Shown here piece by piece: positions 43,886-51,338 of a stretch of DNA of 51,338 bases. Position 1 is the first letter of the stretch. Each line of letters opens with the position of its first letter. The DNA comes from Nostoc sp. CHAB 5844. GTDB taxonomy: Bacteria > Cyanobacteriota > Cyanobacteriia > Cyanobacteriales > Nostocaceae. The DNA is taken from positions 1-51,338 of the forward strand of contig NZ_JAIVFW010000057.1 in NCBI RefSeq assembly GCF_020829595.1, read 5' to 3'. A program made the position numbers and the translations under genes. The notes under the pieces are model-generated. The model was not told the origin of the DNA and did no database searches. It saw only the letters and a program-made list of their open reading frames with translations.

Positions 43886-44602
43886 TTAAACAGTTGTTGT
43901 TTCCGGCAATTCAAATTTATAACCATAGCCGCGAACCGTTTTAATAAACTCAGGTACATTATGATCAACTTCTAGTTTCTTGCGTAGTTGACCAATGTGT
44001 ACGTCAACAACTCGTCCATCTCCCACATAGTCACAACCCCAAATTTTTTGGATGAGTTGTGGACGACTCCAAGCTTGCCCAGGATGACTCGCCAAAAAAT
44101 GTAAAATATTAAATTCCAAAGCCGTTAAATTTAGTGGTTTATCATTTAGTGTGACTTCTCTACCTTCTGGGTTAATTGCTAGTTGCTTAAACACTAAGCG
44201 CTGTACCGGAGAAGGATTGATGCAACGTACACGTCTTAAAAGTGCTTGGACTCTAACTTCTACTTCTGCCAAACTAAACGGTTTAGTTAGAAAGTCATCA
44301 GCACCCGCAGAAAGAATCTTAATTTTATCTTCTTCCGCATTTCTACTTGTCAGTATCATTACTAATACATTGGTGCGACTCTGCATTTCTTCGCACAAAT
44401 TGTAGCCGCTGATATCGGGCAAATTCCAATCCAAAATTACTAAAGCAGGATTAAATTGGTCAAACAAAGATAAAGCTGTTTTGCCATCAGCCGCCGACTC
44501 TATTTGATATTTCCGACTGAGAAAACGGTAAATAAGATTACGAACACCAAAGTCGTCATCTACAACAAGAATTTTGGGGTTTGTAGCAGGAAGCATAACC
44601 AT
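43886..44602 (-). CDS. OmpR/PhoB-type response regulator
   Basis: 238 aa. Receiver domain with D15-D17, phospho-acceptor D58 (LVILDWNLPDISGY), Thr in MILTSRN and Lys in FLTKPFSLAEVEVRV. The C-terminal winged-helix DNA-binding domain has LTALEFNILHFLASHPGQAWSRPQLIQKIWG, VDVHIGQLRKKLE and FIKTVRGYGYKFE. Start MVMLP or two codons later. No kinase adjacent, so an orphan. Three 11-bp direct repeats lie about 240 bases upstream of it, a candidate operator for a regulator of this class. Confidence 0.95.
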   Translation of the reverse strand: MVMLPATNPKILVVDDDFGVRNLIYRFLSRKYQIESAADGKTALSLFDQFNPALVILDWNLPDISGYNLCEEMQSRTNVLVMILTSRNAEEDKIKILSAGADDFLTKPFSLAEVEVRVQALLRRVRCINPSPVQRLVFKQLAINPEGREVTLNDKPLNLTALEFNILHFLASHPGQAWSRPQLIQKIWGCDYVGDGRVVDVHIGQLRKKLEVDHNVPEFIKTVRGYGYKFELPETTTV

Positions 44603-44840
44603 AAAGTTCTAGCCTATTATTTATCTGGCAACTCCCGGTTGAGATAGCTTTTTTGGAATGTGAGAAGCCACTTTAAAGAAGTTTATATTACAAAAATTTT
44701 TTAAATTCTCTTGACATTTACTTAAGTTGAGTAATTAGACATAAAACAGCTTTTTGCTAGGCAGTAGCACTACTCTACTGAGATACACTTAATTTTCTAT
44801 TAAATTTAGGAAAACTTCAGCTATCATAGTGCATACCAAA

Positions 44841-44873
44841 TGTATAAGTTTTGTATGACTTTTGTATGTTTTT
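44841..44873. promoter_or_regulatory. three 11-bp direct repeats, TGTAT-N6
   Basis: TGTATAAGTTT, TGTATGACTTT and TGTATGTTTTT follow one another without gap. One-turn spacing is the mode of OmpR/PhoB-family tandem binding. It lies in the divergent gap between the response regulator (minus) and the NACHT gene (plus). Confidence 0.5.
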
Positions 44874-45087
44874 GAAAATAGAAGTATAACTTAATACTTT
44901 TTCATTGAAAAAAAGTTGAATTACTTGAGTATTTCTAAGAATAAATATCATTCAAACAGAAAGTAAATTGCTCACCAAGCCAGCCCTCAACTGATTCCAG
45001 GTATAAATCTGGTAGAATATTTCACTCTAAACTTTCCAAAACTATTTTATTTGGAAAAGTACGGACATTGTTCCAGGGTGTGTCTAC

Positions 45088-47529
45088 GTGCAGCTACATT
45101 CCTCTACGTCACCAAAATTACTTAAAACAGCTGATAGTATGACAAGCCAAGGATTAAGAGCTTCTTCAGAAGGCATCAGGGCTGCAAAAACAGCTTTAAC
45201 TGATAAAACTTTAAGCCAACACAAATTAGCAACAGCTTTAGGTATCACCCGTCAACCAGTATCTAAGTTTTTTGCAGGTGAGCCAGTTTCTCGCAGCTGC
45301 TTTGTACAAATTTGTCAACATTTAGGATTATCGTGGCAAAAAATTGCTGGTCTACCGGAAGATGTAACTTCAGAAGCGAATGCTAAATCACACGCTAACA
45401 GTAGAGATTTAAATACACTGGTGCAGGAAATTCGTCAAAAGCGCCAAGACAAAATTCAAGACCAATGCGGTACTCTGCAAATGTTGGATGTTGGCCAGGC
45501 AATTCCATTGGCCGATATTTATATTACCGTCCACACCTTAGAAAAGATTACTAACCAACGATACTTAGAGACTGGAGATTTATTGAAAGACTTTTGTTTT
45601 GAGTCAGGCTTTAAACGCCTCGGACAAGACCAATTTCCAAAAAAATTACCAGGGTTAGAAGCAGCATCGCTTTACTCAAAGTTAATGGTGTTGGGTAAAC
45701 CTGGTTCAGGTAAAACAACATTTTTAAAATACCTGGCAATTGAGTGTAATAAAGGAGGATTTCAACCAAACCACGTAGCCATTTTTATCAGCCTCAAGAA
45801 CTTTTCTGAAGATTTTCCAGATAGTAATGACTTCAGTCTGTTGAAATATATTAGCCAAGAACTTCTAATTTGTGGAGTTGAAGTAGAATCAACATTAAGT
45901 ATATTAATTGAAGGCAAAGCATTGATTTTGCTGGATGGATTAGATGAAGTACAAGCCGAGAATGTAATTCAGGTTAACCGAGAAATTCGGCGATTTTGTC
46001 AGAATTATTACAAAAATCAGTTTGTGATTAGCTGTCGAATAGCGGCTCAAAAATATAAGTTTGCAGGATTTACGGAAATTGAAATTGCAGACTTTGACCT
46101 ACAACAAGCTGAAGCTTTTGTGAAAAACTGGTTTGTTGCAGTTGCTCATGAATCTAAGGAAGATGGAGAAGCTAGAGGAAATTTATTTATTCATCAACTG
46201 CATTTACCCGAAAATAAGCAACTCCGGGAATTAGCTGCAACACCAATCTTACTACATCTAATTTGCTTATTCTTTCAAGTAAAATCTGAATTTACCTTTA
46301 AACCAGCTAAGTTATATGAGCAAGCATTGAATATTTTACTGAAGCGATGGGATGAAATTAGAGGTATTCAAAGGGTTTCAAATGGCTGGTATTTGGATTT
46401 AGCTAATATAAAAAAGCTACTTGCTCAAATTGCGGCTATTACTTTTGAGCAAGGAGATTATTTTTTTGAACAGGAAAAAATTCAAATACTGATAGCTCAG
46501 TATTTAAGTAAACATCATTATCTTTTTTCTACATCCTCAGAACTGAAAACTCAGCACTTACAAGATAGCGAAAAAATCCTAAAATTACTTGAGGTGGATT
46601 ATGGTTTATTGGTAGCGCGATCGCAGGGAATTTATTCTTTTTCACACCTAACTTTACAAGAGTATTTGGCAGCAAAAAATACTGTAGAAAATTATCAAGA
46701 GCAGTCTGTCAATCAGCTAATTAATCATCTAACTGAAAAACGATATCAAAATATTTTCTTGCTGACTGTGAGTATGTTATCAAATGCTGATGAAATACTG
46801 CGATTAATGAAACAAAAAATTGATTTTTTGGTAGCTAATGACCAGAAAATTCAAGATTTTATACTATGGCTGCATCAAAAATCTAACTCAGTTGCTACTC
46901 AATATAAAGCAAGCGCTATTCGGGCTTTTTACCTAGTTTGTATAGGTCGAACACTTGAGGTGTTTCTTAAAGGTAGTAATTTTCCTCAATACCAAGTTTT
47001 CTGCCATTCATCTAGCTATGGTCTTGAGCGTGCTATTATCGGCAATTTAGCATTTAATCCTGAACTTGCCATTGATGAATTTCTTACTAGTACTTTTTCC
47101 TGTGCTGGTGAACTAGAATTCGCCTGTAATTATATCTTGAATGATGCTATTGTTTTCGACTATGCTCATGCCTTGAATATTGCATTTGATAAAGCTTTGA
47201 ATTTGGTTGTTGAATCTAAATTTAAACAATTTCTCCACAATCTTAAAAAACAATTACCAAATGAACAAAATCATCCTCATAAATTTCGCAAGTGGTGGAT
47301 TGAGCATGGTAAATTCTGGAGTGAAAAATTTAGGGAACTGTTAATTAAGTATCGAGATATTTGTCATGATTGGCAGTTTAGCAAACAGCAAATTGAATTA
47401 ATTCAACAATATTACAATGCTAATAAGTTACTAATAAATTGTCTGAATGTTTCTAATAGTATTACCCCAGCAATTCGGCAAGAAATTGAAGAAACATTGT
47501 TGTTGGCGATCGCCGAGATAAAAAATTAA
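45088..47529 (+). CDS. HTH-NACHT STAND NTPase
   Basis: 813 aa from GTG at 45088 (AGGG 10 bases before); an ATG at 45139 (MTSQGLRASSEG) matches the family start better and may be correct. N-terminal lambda-repressor-like HTH (~25-95: GIRAAKTALTDKTLSQHKLA, TRQPVSKFFAGEPVSRSCFVQICQHLGLSW). NACHT domain with Walker A G203-x-x-G-S-G-K-T-T and Walker B LILLDGLDEV (D283), then ISCRIAAQKYKFAGFTEIEI and DFDLQQAEAFVKNWF. At its end: LRELAATPILLHLICLFF, SFSHLTLQEYLAA. The C-terminal ~260 residues are helical without recognised repeats, as in the NCH-type ends of bacterial NACHT proteins, several of which defend against phage. Confidence 0.9.
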   Translation: MQLHSSTSPKLLKTADSMTSQGLRASSEGIRAAKTALTDKTLSQHKLATALGITRQPVSKFFAGEPVSRSCFVQICQHLGLSWQKIAGLPEDVTSEANAKSHANSRDLNTLVQEIRQKRQDKIQDQCGTLQMLDVGQAIPLADIYITVHTLEKITNQRYLETGDLLKDFCFESGFKRLGQDQFPKKLPGLEAASLYSKLMVLGKPGSGKTTFLKYLAIECNKGGFQPNHVAIFISLKNFSEDFPDSNDFSLLKYISQELLICGVEVESTLSILIEGKALILLDGLDEVQAENVIQVNREIRRFCQNYYKNQFVISCRIAAQKYKFAGFTEIEIADFDLQQAEAFVKNWFVAVAHESKEDGEARGNLFIHQLHLPENKQLRELAATPILLHLICLFFQVKSEFTFKPAKLYEQALNILLKRWDEIRGIQRVSNGWYLDLANIKKLLAQIAAITFEQGDYFFEQEKIQILIAQYLSKHHYLFSTSSELKTQHLQDSEKILKLLEVDYGLLVARSQGIYSFSHLTLQEYLAAKNTVENYQEQSVNQLINHLTEKRYQNIFLLTVSMLSNADEILRLMKQKIDFLVANDQKIQDFILWLHQKSNSVATQYKASAIRAFYLVCIGRTLEVFLKGSNFPQYQVFCHSSSYGLERAIIGNLAFNPELAIDEFLTSTFSCAGELEFACNYILNDAIVFDYAHALNIAFDKALNLVVESKFKQFLHNLKKQLPNEQNHPHKFRKWWIEHGKFWSEKFRELLIKYRDICHDWQFSKQQIELIQQYYNANKLLINCLNVSNSITPAIRQEIEETLLLAIAEIKN

Positions 47530-48012
47530 ATTATCTATAGTTGTTAATTAAAAAATATTTAGTTTATGAGAAGAATTCAGAACTCAGTCGTCAGAAATCA
47601 GTTGTGTATTCTGTACGAGTGGGTGATGAATATTGGTTAAAAGCGAGTGGAATGGTGGGCGAAAAAAATTAAAATATTCTCGCCTTAAAACTAATGCCCT
47701 GTCTTGAAAAGTTCAGCTCGCCTCTTCGAGGTTCGGCAGTCGCTCCTCTTGGAGACCCCCAGGAGCGCGCTGCTCACCGTTCGACGGCGCTCCGACTTTT
47801 CGCTTTATGGGTAGAATATTCTGAATTCTGAATTCTGTATTCTGACTCCTGTTTTATCCTTCAGATTTAAACACATTTGAAAGTTCCATGAATACTGAAA
47901 AATCAGCAAATATGCCAGAAGAAAGACTTTTCTAACATTCATACCAGAGAAAGAGCAATTGAATAGCTTGATCTCGTTAAATTGCTGTTAGGAAGTCAGT
48001 TAAGGATATTTT
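47530..48012. repeat. intergenic repeats (GAATTCT heptamers and G+C-rich palindromic element)
   Basis: The gap carries AGAATTCAGAACTCAG near 47572 and CTGAATTCTGAATTCTGTATT at 47820-47840 (STRR). Between them (47700-47805) lies a G+C-rich element with CGCCTCTTCGAGG, GGAGACCCCCAGGAGCGCGC. No gene is supported. Confidence 0.65.
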
Positions 48013-48630
48013 ATGAGTAATCTAATAGACAACATTATTCCTTCACAGCCACCCATAGAGCCTCAGTCTGATGTTCATGTTCTCAAATCTCGGTTGGAAT
48101 GGGGCGAACCAGCTTTTACAATTTTAGATGTGCGCGATCGCCAAACATATAACGAAGGTCATATCATGGGAGCAATGCCCATGCCAATTGATGAATTAGC
48201 AGACCGAGCCGTACCAACTATAGATAAAAGCCGTGATATCTACCTTTACGGTGGCAATGACGAAGAATCTGCTCAAGCTGCACAAGTTCTGCGTTCTGCT
48301 GGTTTTGAACATGTATCTCAACTCAAGGGTGGTCTAGCAGCATGGAAGGCAATCGGCGGCCCAACAGAAGGTATCGTTGAATCTAGAACTCCCGCAGGTG
48401 CAGATGATTACAATATAGTAGCTCGCCTACAAAATCATGCAGAGAATCAGCCAAAGGGAGGCGAAAATACTGCTGAAAGTATTAAAAGGGGAGTAAGCAA
48501 CCTCAAAGAAAACATTCAAGAAGGAGCTAGCAACCTCAAAGAAGGCATTCAAGAAAAAGCTAGCGAAGTTAAACAAAGCATTAATGAATCTAGAGATTCT
48601 AGCCCAGATGATTCTAATGTTGGATCTTAG
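48013..48630 (+). CDS. rhodanese-like protein lacking the catalytic cysteine, with helical tail
   Basis: 205 aa. Rhodanese fold at ~15-118: LEWGEPAFTILDVRDRQTYNEGHIMGAMPMP, SRDIYLYGGNDEESAQAAQVLRSAGFEHVSQLKGGLAAWKAIGG. The active-site loop normally reads Y-C-x-x-G-x-R-S; here it is YGGNDEES with Gly in place of Cys, so sulfur transfer is not expected. The C-terminal ~60 residues repeat SNLKENIQEGA / SNLKEGIQEKA / SEVKQSI, a LEA/apolipoprotein-like amphipathic helix. Possibly a sensing or stress-protective protein. Weak GGAT-type ribosome site. Confidence 0.88.
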   Translation: MSNLIDNIIPSQPPIEPQSDVHVLKSRLEWGEPAFTILDVRDRQTYNEGHIMGAMPMPIDELADRAVPTIDKSRDIYLYGGNDEESAQAAQVLRSAGFEHVSQLKGGLAAWKAIGGPTEGIVESRTPAGADDYNIVARLQNHAENQPKGGENTAESIKRGVSNLKENIQEGASNLKEGIQEKASEVKQSINESRDSSPDDSNVGS

Positions 48631-48664
48631 GCTAAATAATGACCTGAAAAATAAGTCATTAGGC

Positions 48665-48783
48665 ATAGGTTGGGGCAGCCCTATGTTGGACGCGTTCTAC
48701 GCCTCCTTTAGCAGCGTTTGAGGAACGAAACCCTACATTATCAAACCTTTGTTGTTTCTCATTAGGTAAACCCAACCTATCTT
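48665..48783. repeat. dispersed TAGGTTGGG...CCCAACCTA element
   Basis: Starts ATAGGTTGGGGCAGCCC and ends AAACCCAACCTATC, enclosing about 90 bases. It is a copy of the family at 32982 and 39059, apparently with an insert. Confidence 0.6.
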
Positions 48784-48803
48784 CTAACATCATTCTTGAA
48801 GAA

Positions 48804-48840
48804 TTAGATATCCGACTTTTTAAAAAAGTCGGATATCTAA
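48804..48840. terminator. perfect 18-bp palindrome between convergent genes
   Basis: TTAGATATCCGACTTTTT and AAAAAGTCGGATATCTAA are exact inverted copies around a single A. The stem includes T/A runs on both sides, so it works as a bidirectional terminator between the rhodanese-like gene and the RNase D gene; it could also be a tiny mobile palindrome. Confidence 0.7.
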
Positions 48841-48899
48841 ACGTTAGCAATCTTTACAAATTAGATAGGGTTACTATACTGTTTAGAATGCCATATAAT

Positions 48900-49529
48900 T
48901 TAATGTTCAAATAAATCTTTGAAGTGTAATAAATCTAATGAAACGATTGTTGGTAGAACTAGAAAGCATTCTTGCGCTAGTTGCCAACGTTCTTCTCGTT
49001 TGAGCATTTCACTTAGCTTGTGTTGGACACTGATTAAATAGCGGACATCATTGGCAGCATAACTTAGTTGCACTTCAGTCAAATTAGCAGCATTACCCCA
49101 ATCAGAACTTTGGGCGCTTTTATCAAGTTCTACTTCTTCTAACTCTTGTACTACCTCTTTTAGTCCGTGACGGTTGGTGTAAGTCCGGGCTAACTTACTA
49201 GCGATTTTGGTACAAAAAACAGGCTGAACGTAAATCCCCAAGTTGTAGCGTAAAGTAGCAAGGTCAAAACGAGCAAAGTGAAATATCTTCAGCACATCCT
49301 TTGCTTCGAGAAGTTTTTTTAAATTAGGGGCTTCTGTTTGTCCTCTAACGATACGGATCGCTGTAACTTTACCTTCAGTGTTGCACAGCTGAACGAGACA
49401 CAAGCGATCGCGCTGTGGCAATAACCCCATTGTTTCCGTATCAACAGCAATTGTCTGAGATTTTAAGTACTCACTGAGGGTAGAGTCATTAATGTCGCGA
49501 TCGCAAACCTGAAAATCTGGTAATGTCAT
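48900..49529 (-). CDS. RNase D-type 3'-5' exonuclease
   Basis: 209 aa, exonuclease domain only (E. coli RNase D also has HRDC domains). DEDDy residues: D30-x-E32 in AVDTETMG, Asp in IFHFARFDLATL, and Y-x-x-x-D in LSYAANDVRYL. LCNTEGKVTAIRIV and RHGLKEVVQEL support the family. Acts in RNA 3'-end trimming. ATG at 49529. The short form is usual in cyanobacteria. Confidence 0.92.
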   Translation of the reverse strand: MTLPDFQVCDRDINDSTLSEYLKSQTIAVDTETMGLLPQRDRLCLVQLCNTEGKVTAIRIVRGQTEAPNLKKLLEAKDVLKIFHFARFDLATLRYNLGIYVQPVFCTKIASKLARTYTNRHGLKEVVQELEEVELDKSAQSSDWGNAANLTEVQLSYAANDVRYLISVQHKLSEMLKREERWQLAQECFLVLPTIVSLDLLHFKDLFEH

Positions 49530-49604
49530 GAATTACTCAATAATAAATGCAGTGTCTTCCACAAAAGAATACCTTTAGACACTACATGATTTCAGCAACT
49601 CAAT

Positions 49605-50141
49605 TTATCTAGTCAGCAGGAAAATTTGCGTCAAGTAGACTTCGCCTTGCTGATTAGTAGCCACACCAACCCCAGTCAGGTTGTATTTGCCTTTGATATT
49701 TTTCAAATGTCCAGGACTATCTAACCAACCAATGACAGCTTGACTAGCAGGATTGCTGTATCCCTGATTAACTGCAACATTTTCACCTGCACTATTGAAG
49801 CGAATCGAAGTAGCTGTAACGCGCTTTTCAAATCCGTTATGGCTAAATGGCACTTTTCCCTTAGCCATGTTTTGACTGTGAATCCTTGCTTGGCGAGAGA
49901 TATTGGCATTCAGAGTTAACTTTGGCAGTTTTTTAGAAACTCGATAGCGATTTATTTGTTCAAAAACTGATTTCTCTAATGCAGTCGTGTTAAAGGTAGT
50001 AGTTGATGAGGCAAGCTGGCTAGAAGCAATCTGTTGAGTTGTTTTGTTGGTAGATGAGTGGCTTGGTATCGGAGTAGTGATAAATCCACTAGCAAGGACA
50101 AGCGTACTTAAAGCGATGCCAAAAGCAGGTTGTCGAAACAT
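49605..50141 (-). CDS. secreted CAP (SCP/PR-1) domain protein
   Basis: 178 aa. Signal peptide (FGIALSTLVLASGFITTPIPSHS), a Ser/Thr/Gln linker, then the CAP domain (~58-178): VFEQINRYRVSKKLPKLTLN, SQNMAKGKVPFSHNGFEKR, AGENVAVNQGY, VIGWLDSPGHLKNI and LTGVGVATNQQGEVYLTQIF. His in SHNGF, Glu in GENVA and His in SPGHL form the CAP cavity. Extracellular or periplasmic; biochemical role unknown in bacteria. Confidence 0.92.
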   Translation of the reverse strand: MFRQPAFGIALSTLVLASGFITTPIPSHSSTNKTTQQIASSQLASSTTTFNTTALEKSVFEQINRYRVSKKLPKLTLNANISRQARIHSQNMAKGKVPFSHNGFEKRVTATSIRFNSAGENVAVNQGYSNPASQAVIGWLDSPGHLKNIKGKYNLTGVGVATNQQGEVYLTQIFLLTR

Positions 50142-50239
50142 GAAGAATTACGCAATATAGATGATTTAGACCTATACTCTACCTTCGAGTTCCTAGAATC
50201 TGTAACAGGATATTATTGAAAATTGCTCAATCTAAAAAA

Positions 50240-50276
50240 TAGGAGGCTAGAGATTGGGGACTAGGGGCTAGGGAAG
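50240..50276. repeat. STRR cluster (GGGGACTAGGGGCTAGGG)
   Basis: GAGGCTAGAGATTGGGGACT is followed by AGGGGCTAGGGAAG: imperfect G-rich heptamer repeats ahead of the Uma2 gene. Confidence 0.6.
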
Positions 50277-50370
50277 AGAGTTTTTTAGCTCGTGAACACT
50301 GACAAGCCCATAATTTATAGCTATCCTACCCTCCAAGCTAAAATCAAAACAAACTGCAAATAATCTTGCT

Positions 50371-50949
50371 ATGGTAGCTATCTCCCAACAACCTCAAAAA
50401 ATGACCATCGAGGAATATCTCGTATGGGAACCCCAGCAAGAGCTTCGTTACGAATATGTCAACGGCGAAGTTTTTGCGATGACAGGTGGTACAATTCCCC
50501 ACAATGATATTGCACTGAATTTTTACACAGCCTTACGCCCTCATTTACGTGCTAGAGGTTGCCGAATCAATGTGTTGGATGTGAAAGTGCAATTTGATAG
50601 TAAAAATATCTATTATTATCCTGATGTGGTCGTCAGTTGCGACCCTCAAGACCTAAATGCTCGTAAATTTATTCAAAATCCTAAGATAATTGCCGAAGTT
50701 CTGTCCCCTAGTACAAGCAGCAGAGATCGCGGTGAAAAATTTACTAATTACTTAACAATTCCCTCATTACAAGAATATTTATTGATAGATTCAGAAAAAA
50801 TCTCCGTCGAACGCTACTCTCGTGGAGAGGAAAGAATGTGGCTTTACTATCCCTACACTGAGGGAGATATGATTACCCTACCTAGTATCGAATTTGAGTT
50901 GGCGATCGCACTACTATATGAAGGTGTTATATTTGCAGCAGCAGAATAG
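50371..50949 (+). CDS. Uma2 family (DUF820) restriction-endonuclease-fold protein
   Basis: 192 aa, full length. MTIEEYLVWEPQQELRYEYVNGEVFAMTGGTIPHN, INVLDVKVQFDSKNIYYYPDVVVSCDPQD, IIAEVLSPSTSSRDRGEKFTNYLTIPSLQEYLLID: the PD-(D/E)xK-like core of Uma2 with E (YEYVNGE), D (YPDVVV), E (AEVLSPST) and K (RGEKFTNY). These are highly expanded in cyanobacteria, with unknown function and possible nuclease activity. ATG at 50371. A second, decayed copy is at 37061. Confidence 0.93.
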   Translation: MVAISQQPQKMTIEEYLVWEPQQELRYEYVNGEVFAMTGGTIPHNDIALNFYTALRPHLRARGCRINVLDVKVQFDSKNIYYYPDVVVSCDPQDLNARKFIQNPKIIAEVLSPSTSSRDRGEKFTNYLTIPSLQEYLLIDSEKISVERYSRGEERMWLYYPYTEGDMITLPSIEFELAIALLYEGVIFAAAE

Positions 50950-50978
50950 CTTGGTAAAATCAGCTTGTTAGCGATCGC

Positions 50979-51119
50979 TCATAATGCCAGCACTTCATCT
51001 AAAATCACGATCAATAAGTTTGTCGCTGTTCGTAGTTGTTGGTCATTGGTGAGAAAATGGGTACAGCGTAATGTTGTAGCCGTTGCAATATGAATGGCAT
51101 CGGGTGTTCTCAATAGACT
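50979..51119 (-). pseudogene. PIN-domain (VapC-like) C-terminal fragment, interrupted
   Basis: The minus strand reads SLLRTPDAIHIATATTLRCT, then HFLTNDQQLRTATNLLIVILDEV and stops at 50979. R-T-P-D-A-I-H-I-A-T-A...F-L-T-N-D is the conserved C-terminal PIN motif with two catalytic Asp. The N-terminal part is cut off at 51111 where a MITE-like element begins, so the toxin is inactivated. Confidence 0.75.
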
Positions 51120-51199
51120 TCTTGCATAAATGTTTTTTTGCCTCACGCAGAGGCGCAGAGAGAAAGTCTAAAATTAGGACTTTTGCAAGAGGTCTATTG
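51111..51199. mobile_element. 89-bp MITE-like element inserted in a PIN gene
   Basis: Ends CAATAGACTTCTTGCATAAA and (reverse complement of the right end) CAATAGACCTCTTGCAAAAG match at 17 of 20 positions. The interior has GCCTCACGCAGAGGCGCAGAG, a dispersed Nostocales motif. The element breaks the PIN reading frame. No transposase, so it must be mobilised in trans. Confidence 0.7.
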
Positions 51200-51218
51200 C
51201 ATCCAAGTGATTAATTAG

Positions 51219-51338
51219 GGCTTGCTGAAAAAGAAAAAAAGGTGACAGTTTCTAAATTATGAGAGCCTAAAAATATATTCAGGTGCAAGGGTTGAGGGTA
51301 AAATAGTGCAAAATCCTTGCATCACAGTGGTCAAGAGC
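51219..51338 (-). mobile_element. probable edge of an insertion sequence (partial at window end)
   Basis: AGGGCTTGCTGAAAAAG at 51219 looks like an IS terminal end. Inside it the minus strand is open from the window edge and stops at 51279 (ALDHCDARILHYFTLNPCT), consistent with a transposase C-terminus. The family cannot be named from 120 bases. Confidence 0.4.

Noticed and set aside
48659-48850. 63-codon minus-strand ORF
   Set aside because: Lies in the dispersed GGTTGGG repeat and the 18-bp palindrome.

Overview
The window looks like chromosomal DNA from a filamentous, probably heterocyst-forming cyanobacterium (Nostoc/Tolypothrix/Calothrix-like). The octamer GCGATCGC (HIP1) recurs throughout. 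Intergenic regions carry tandem heptanucleotide repeats and small palindromic elements of the kind known from Nostocales. The genes include cyanobacterial families: CpcS/CpeS bilin lyase, CRR7, DUF2854 and DUF2839. The species cannot be named from sequence alone.

Layout. 1-0.5 kb: the tail of an IS630-type transposase and an SRPBCC-like hypothetical. 0.6-7.3 kb: hslO (Hsp33), a membrane-anchored helical-repeat protein, a secreted Cys/Pro-motif protein, a DUF2267 protein and an orphan sensor kinase. 7.8-14.2 kb: a four-gene chaperone-usher operon with two pilin-like subunits, a PapD-like chaperone, and a very large usher with a low-complexity N-terminal extension and two C-terminal Ig-like domains. 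14.5-20.9 kb: ppk, a stand-alone receiver, small conserved proteins (DUF2854, CRR7), an ankyrin remnant and a PleD-like REC-GGDEF protein. 21.1-25.4 kb, minus strand: tRNA-Trp, secE, nusG, rplK, rplA, rplJ and rplL, preceded by rplS. 25.6-31.4 kb: a GT2 glycosyltransferase and an RND efflux pump with its lipoprotein adaptor. 31.9-39 kb: a CpcS/CpeS-type lyase, a decayed toxin-antitoxin pair, a DUF2839 protein, a degenerate DinG-like helicase, an M48 peptidase, a Spy-like periplasmic protein, a Uma2 fragment, and lysS with a C-terminal KTSC domain.

39.2-43.0 kb is the most interesting stretch. Two paralogous small proteins have equal-length double-glycine leaders (Gly-Gly at residues 36-37 in both). 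They lie directly upstream of a HopA1-family gene, and the set ends in a strong terminator. Next come an IS630-derived HTH protein without a transposase catalytic domain and a parvulin-type PPIase. This resembles a RiPP/secreted-peptide locus in which a HopA1-type lyase acts without a recognisable kinase partner or exporter in the window.

43.9-51.3 kb: an OmpR-type response regulator, then a HTH-NACHT NTPase (candidate anti-phage protein). Between them lie three 11-bp direct repeats. After these come a rhodanese-like protein lacking the catalytic Cys, an RNase D-type exonuclease, a CAP-domain protein and an intact Uma2 protein. The window ends in a PIN-domain fragment cut by a MITE-like element, followed by the probable edge of another insertion sequence. 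Family calls rest on motif recognition without database searches.
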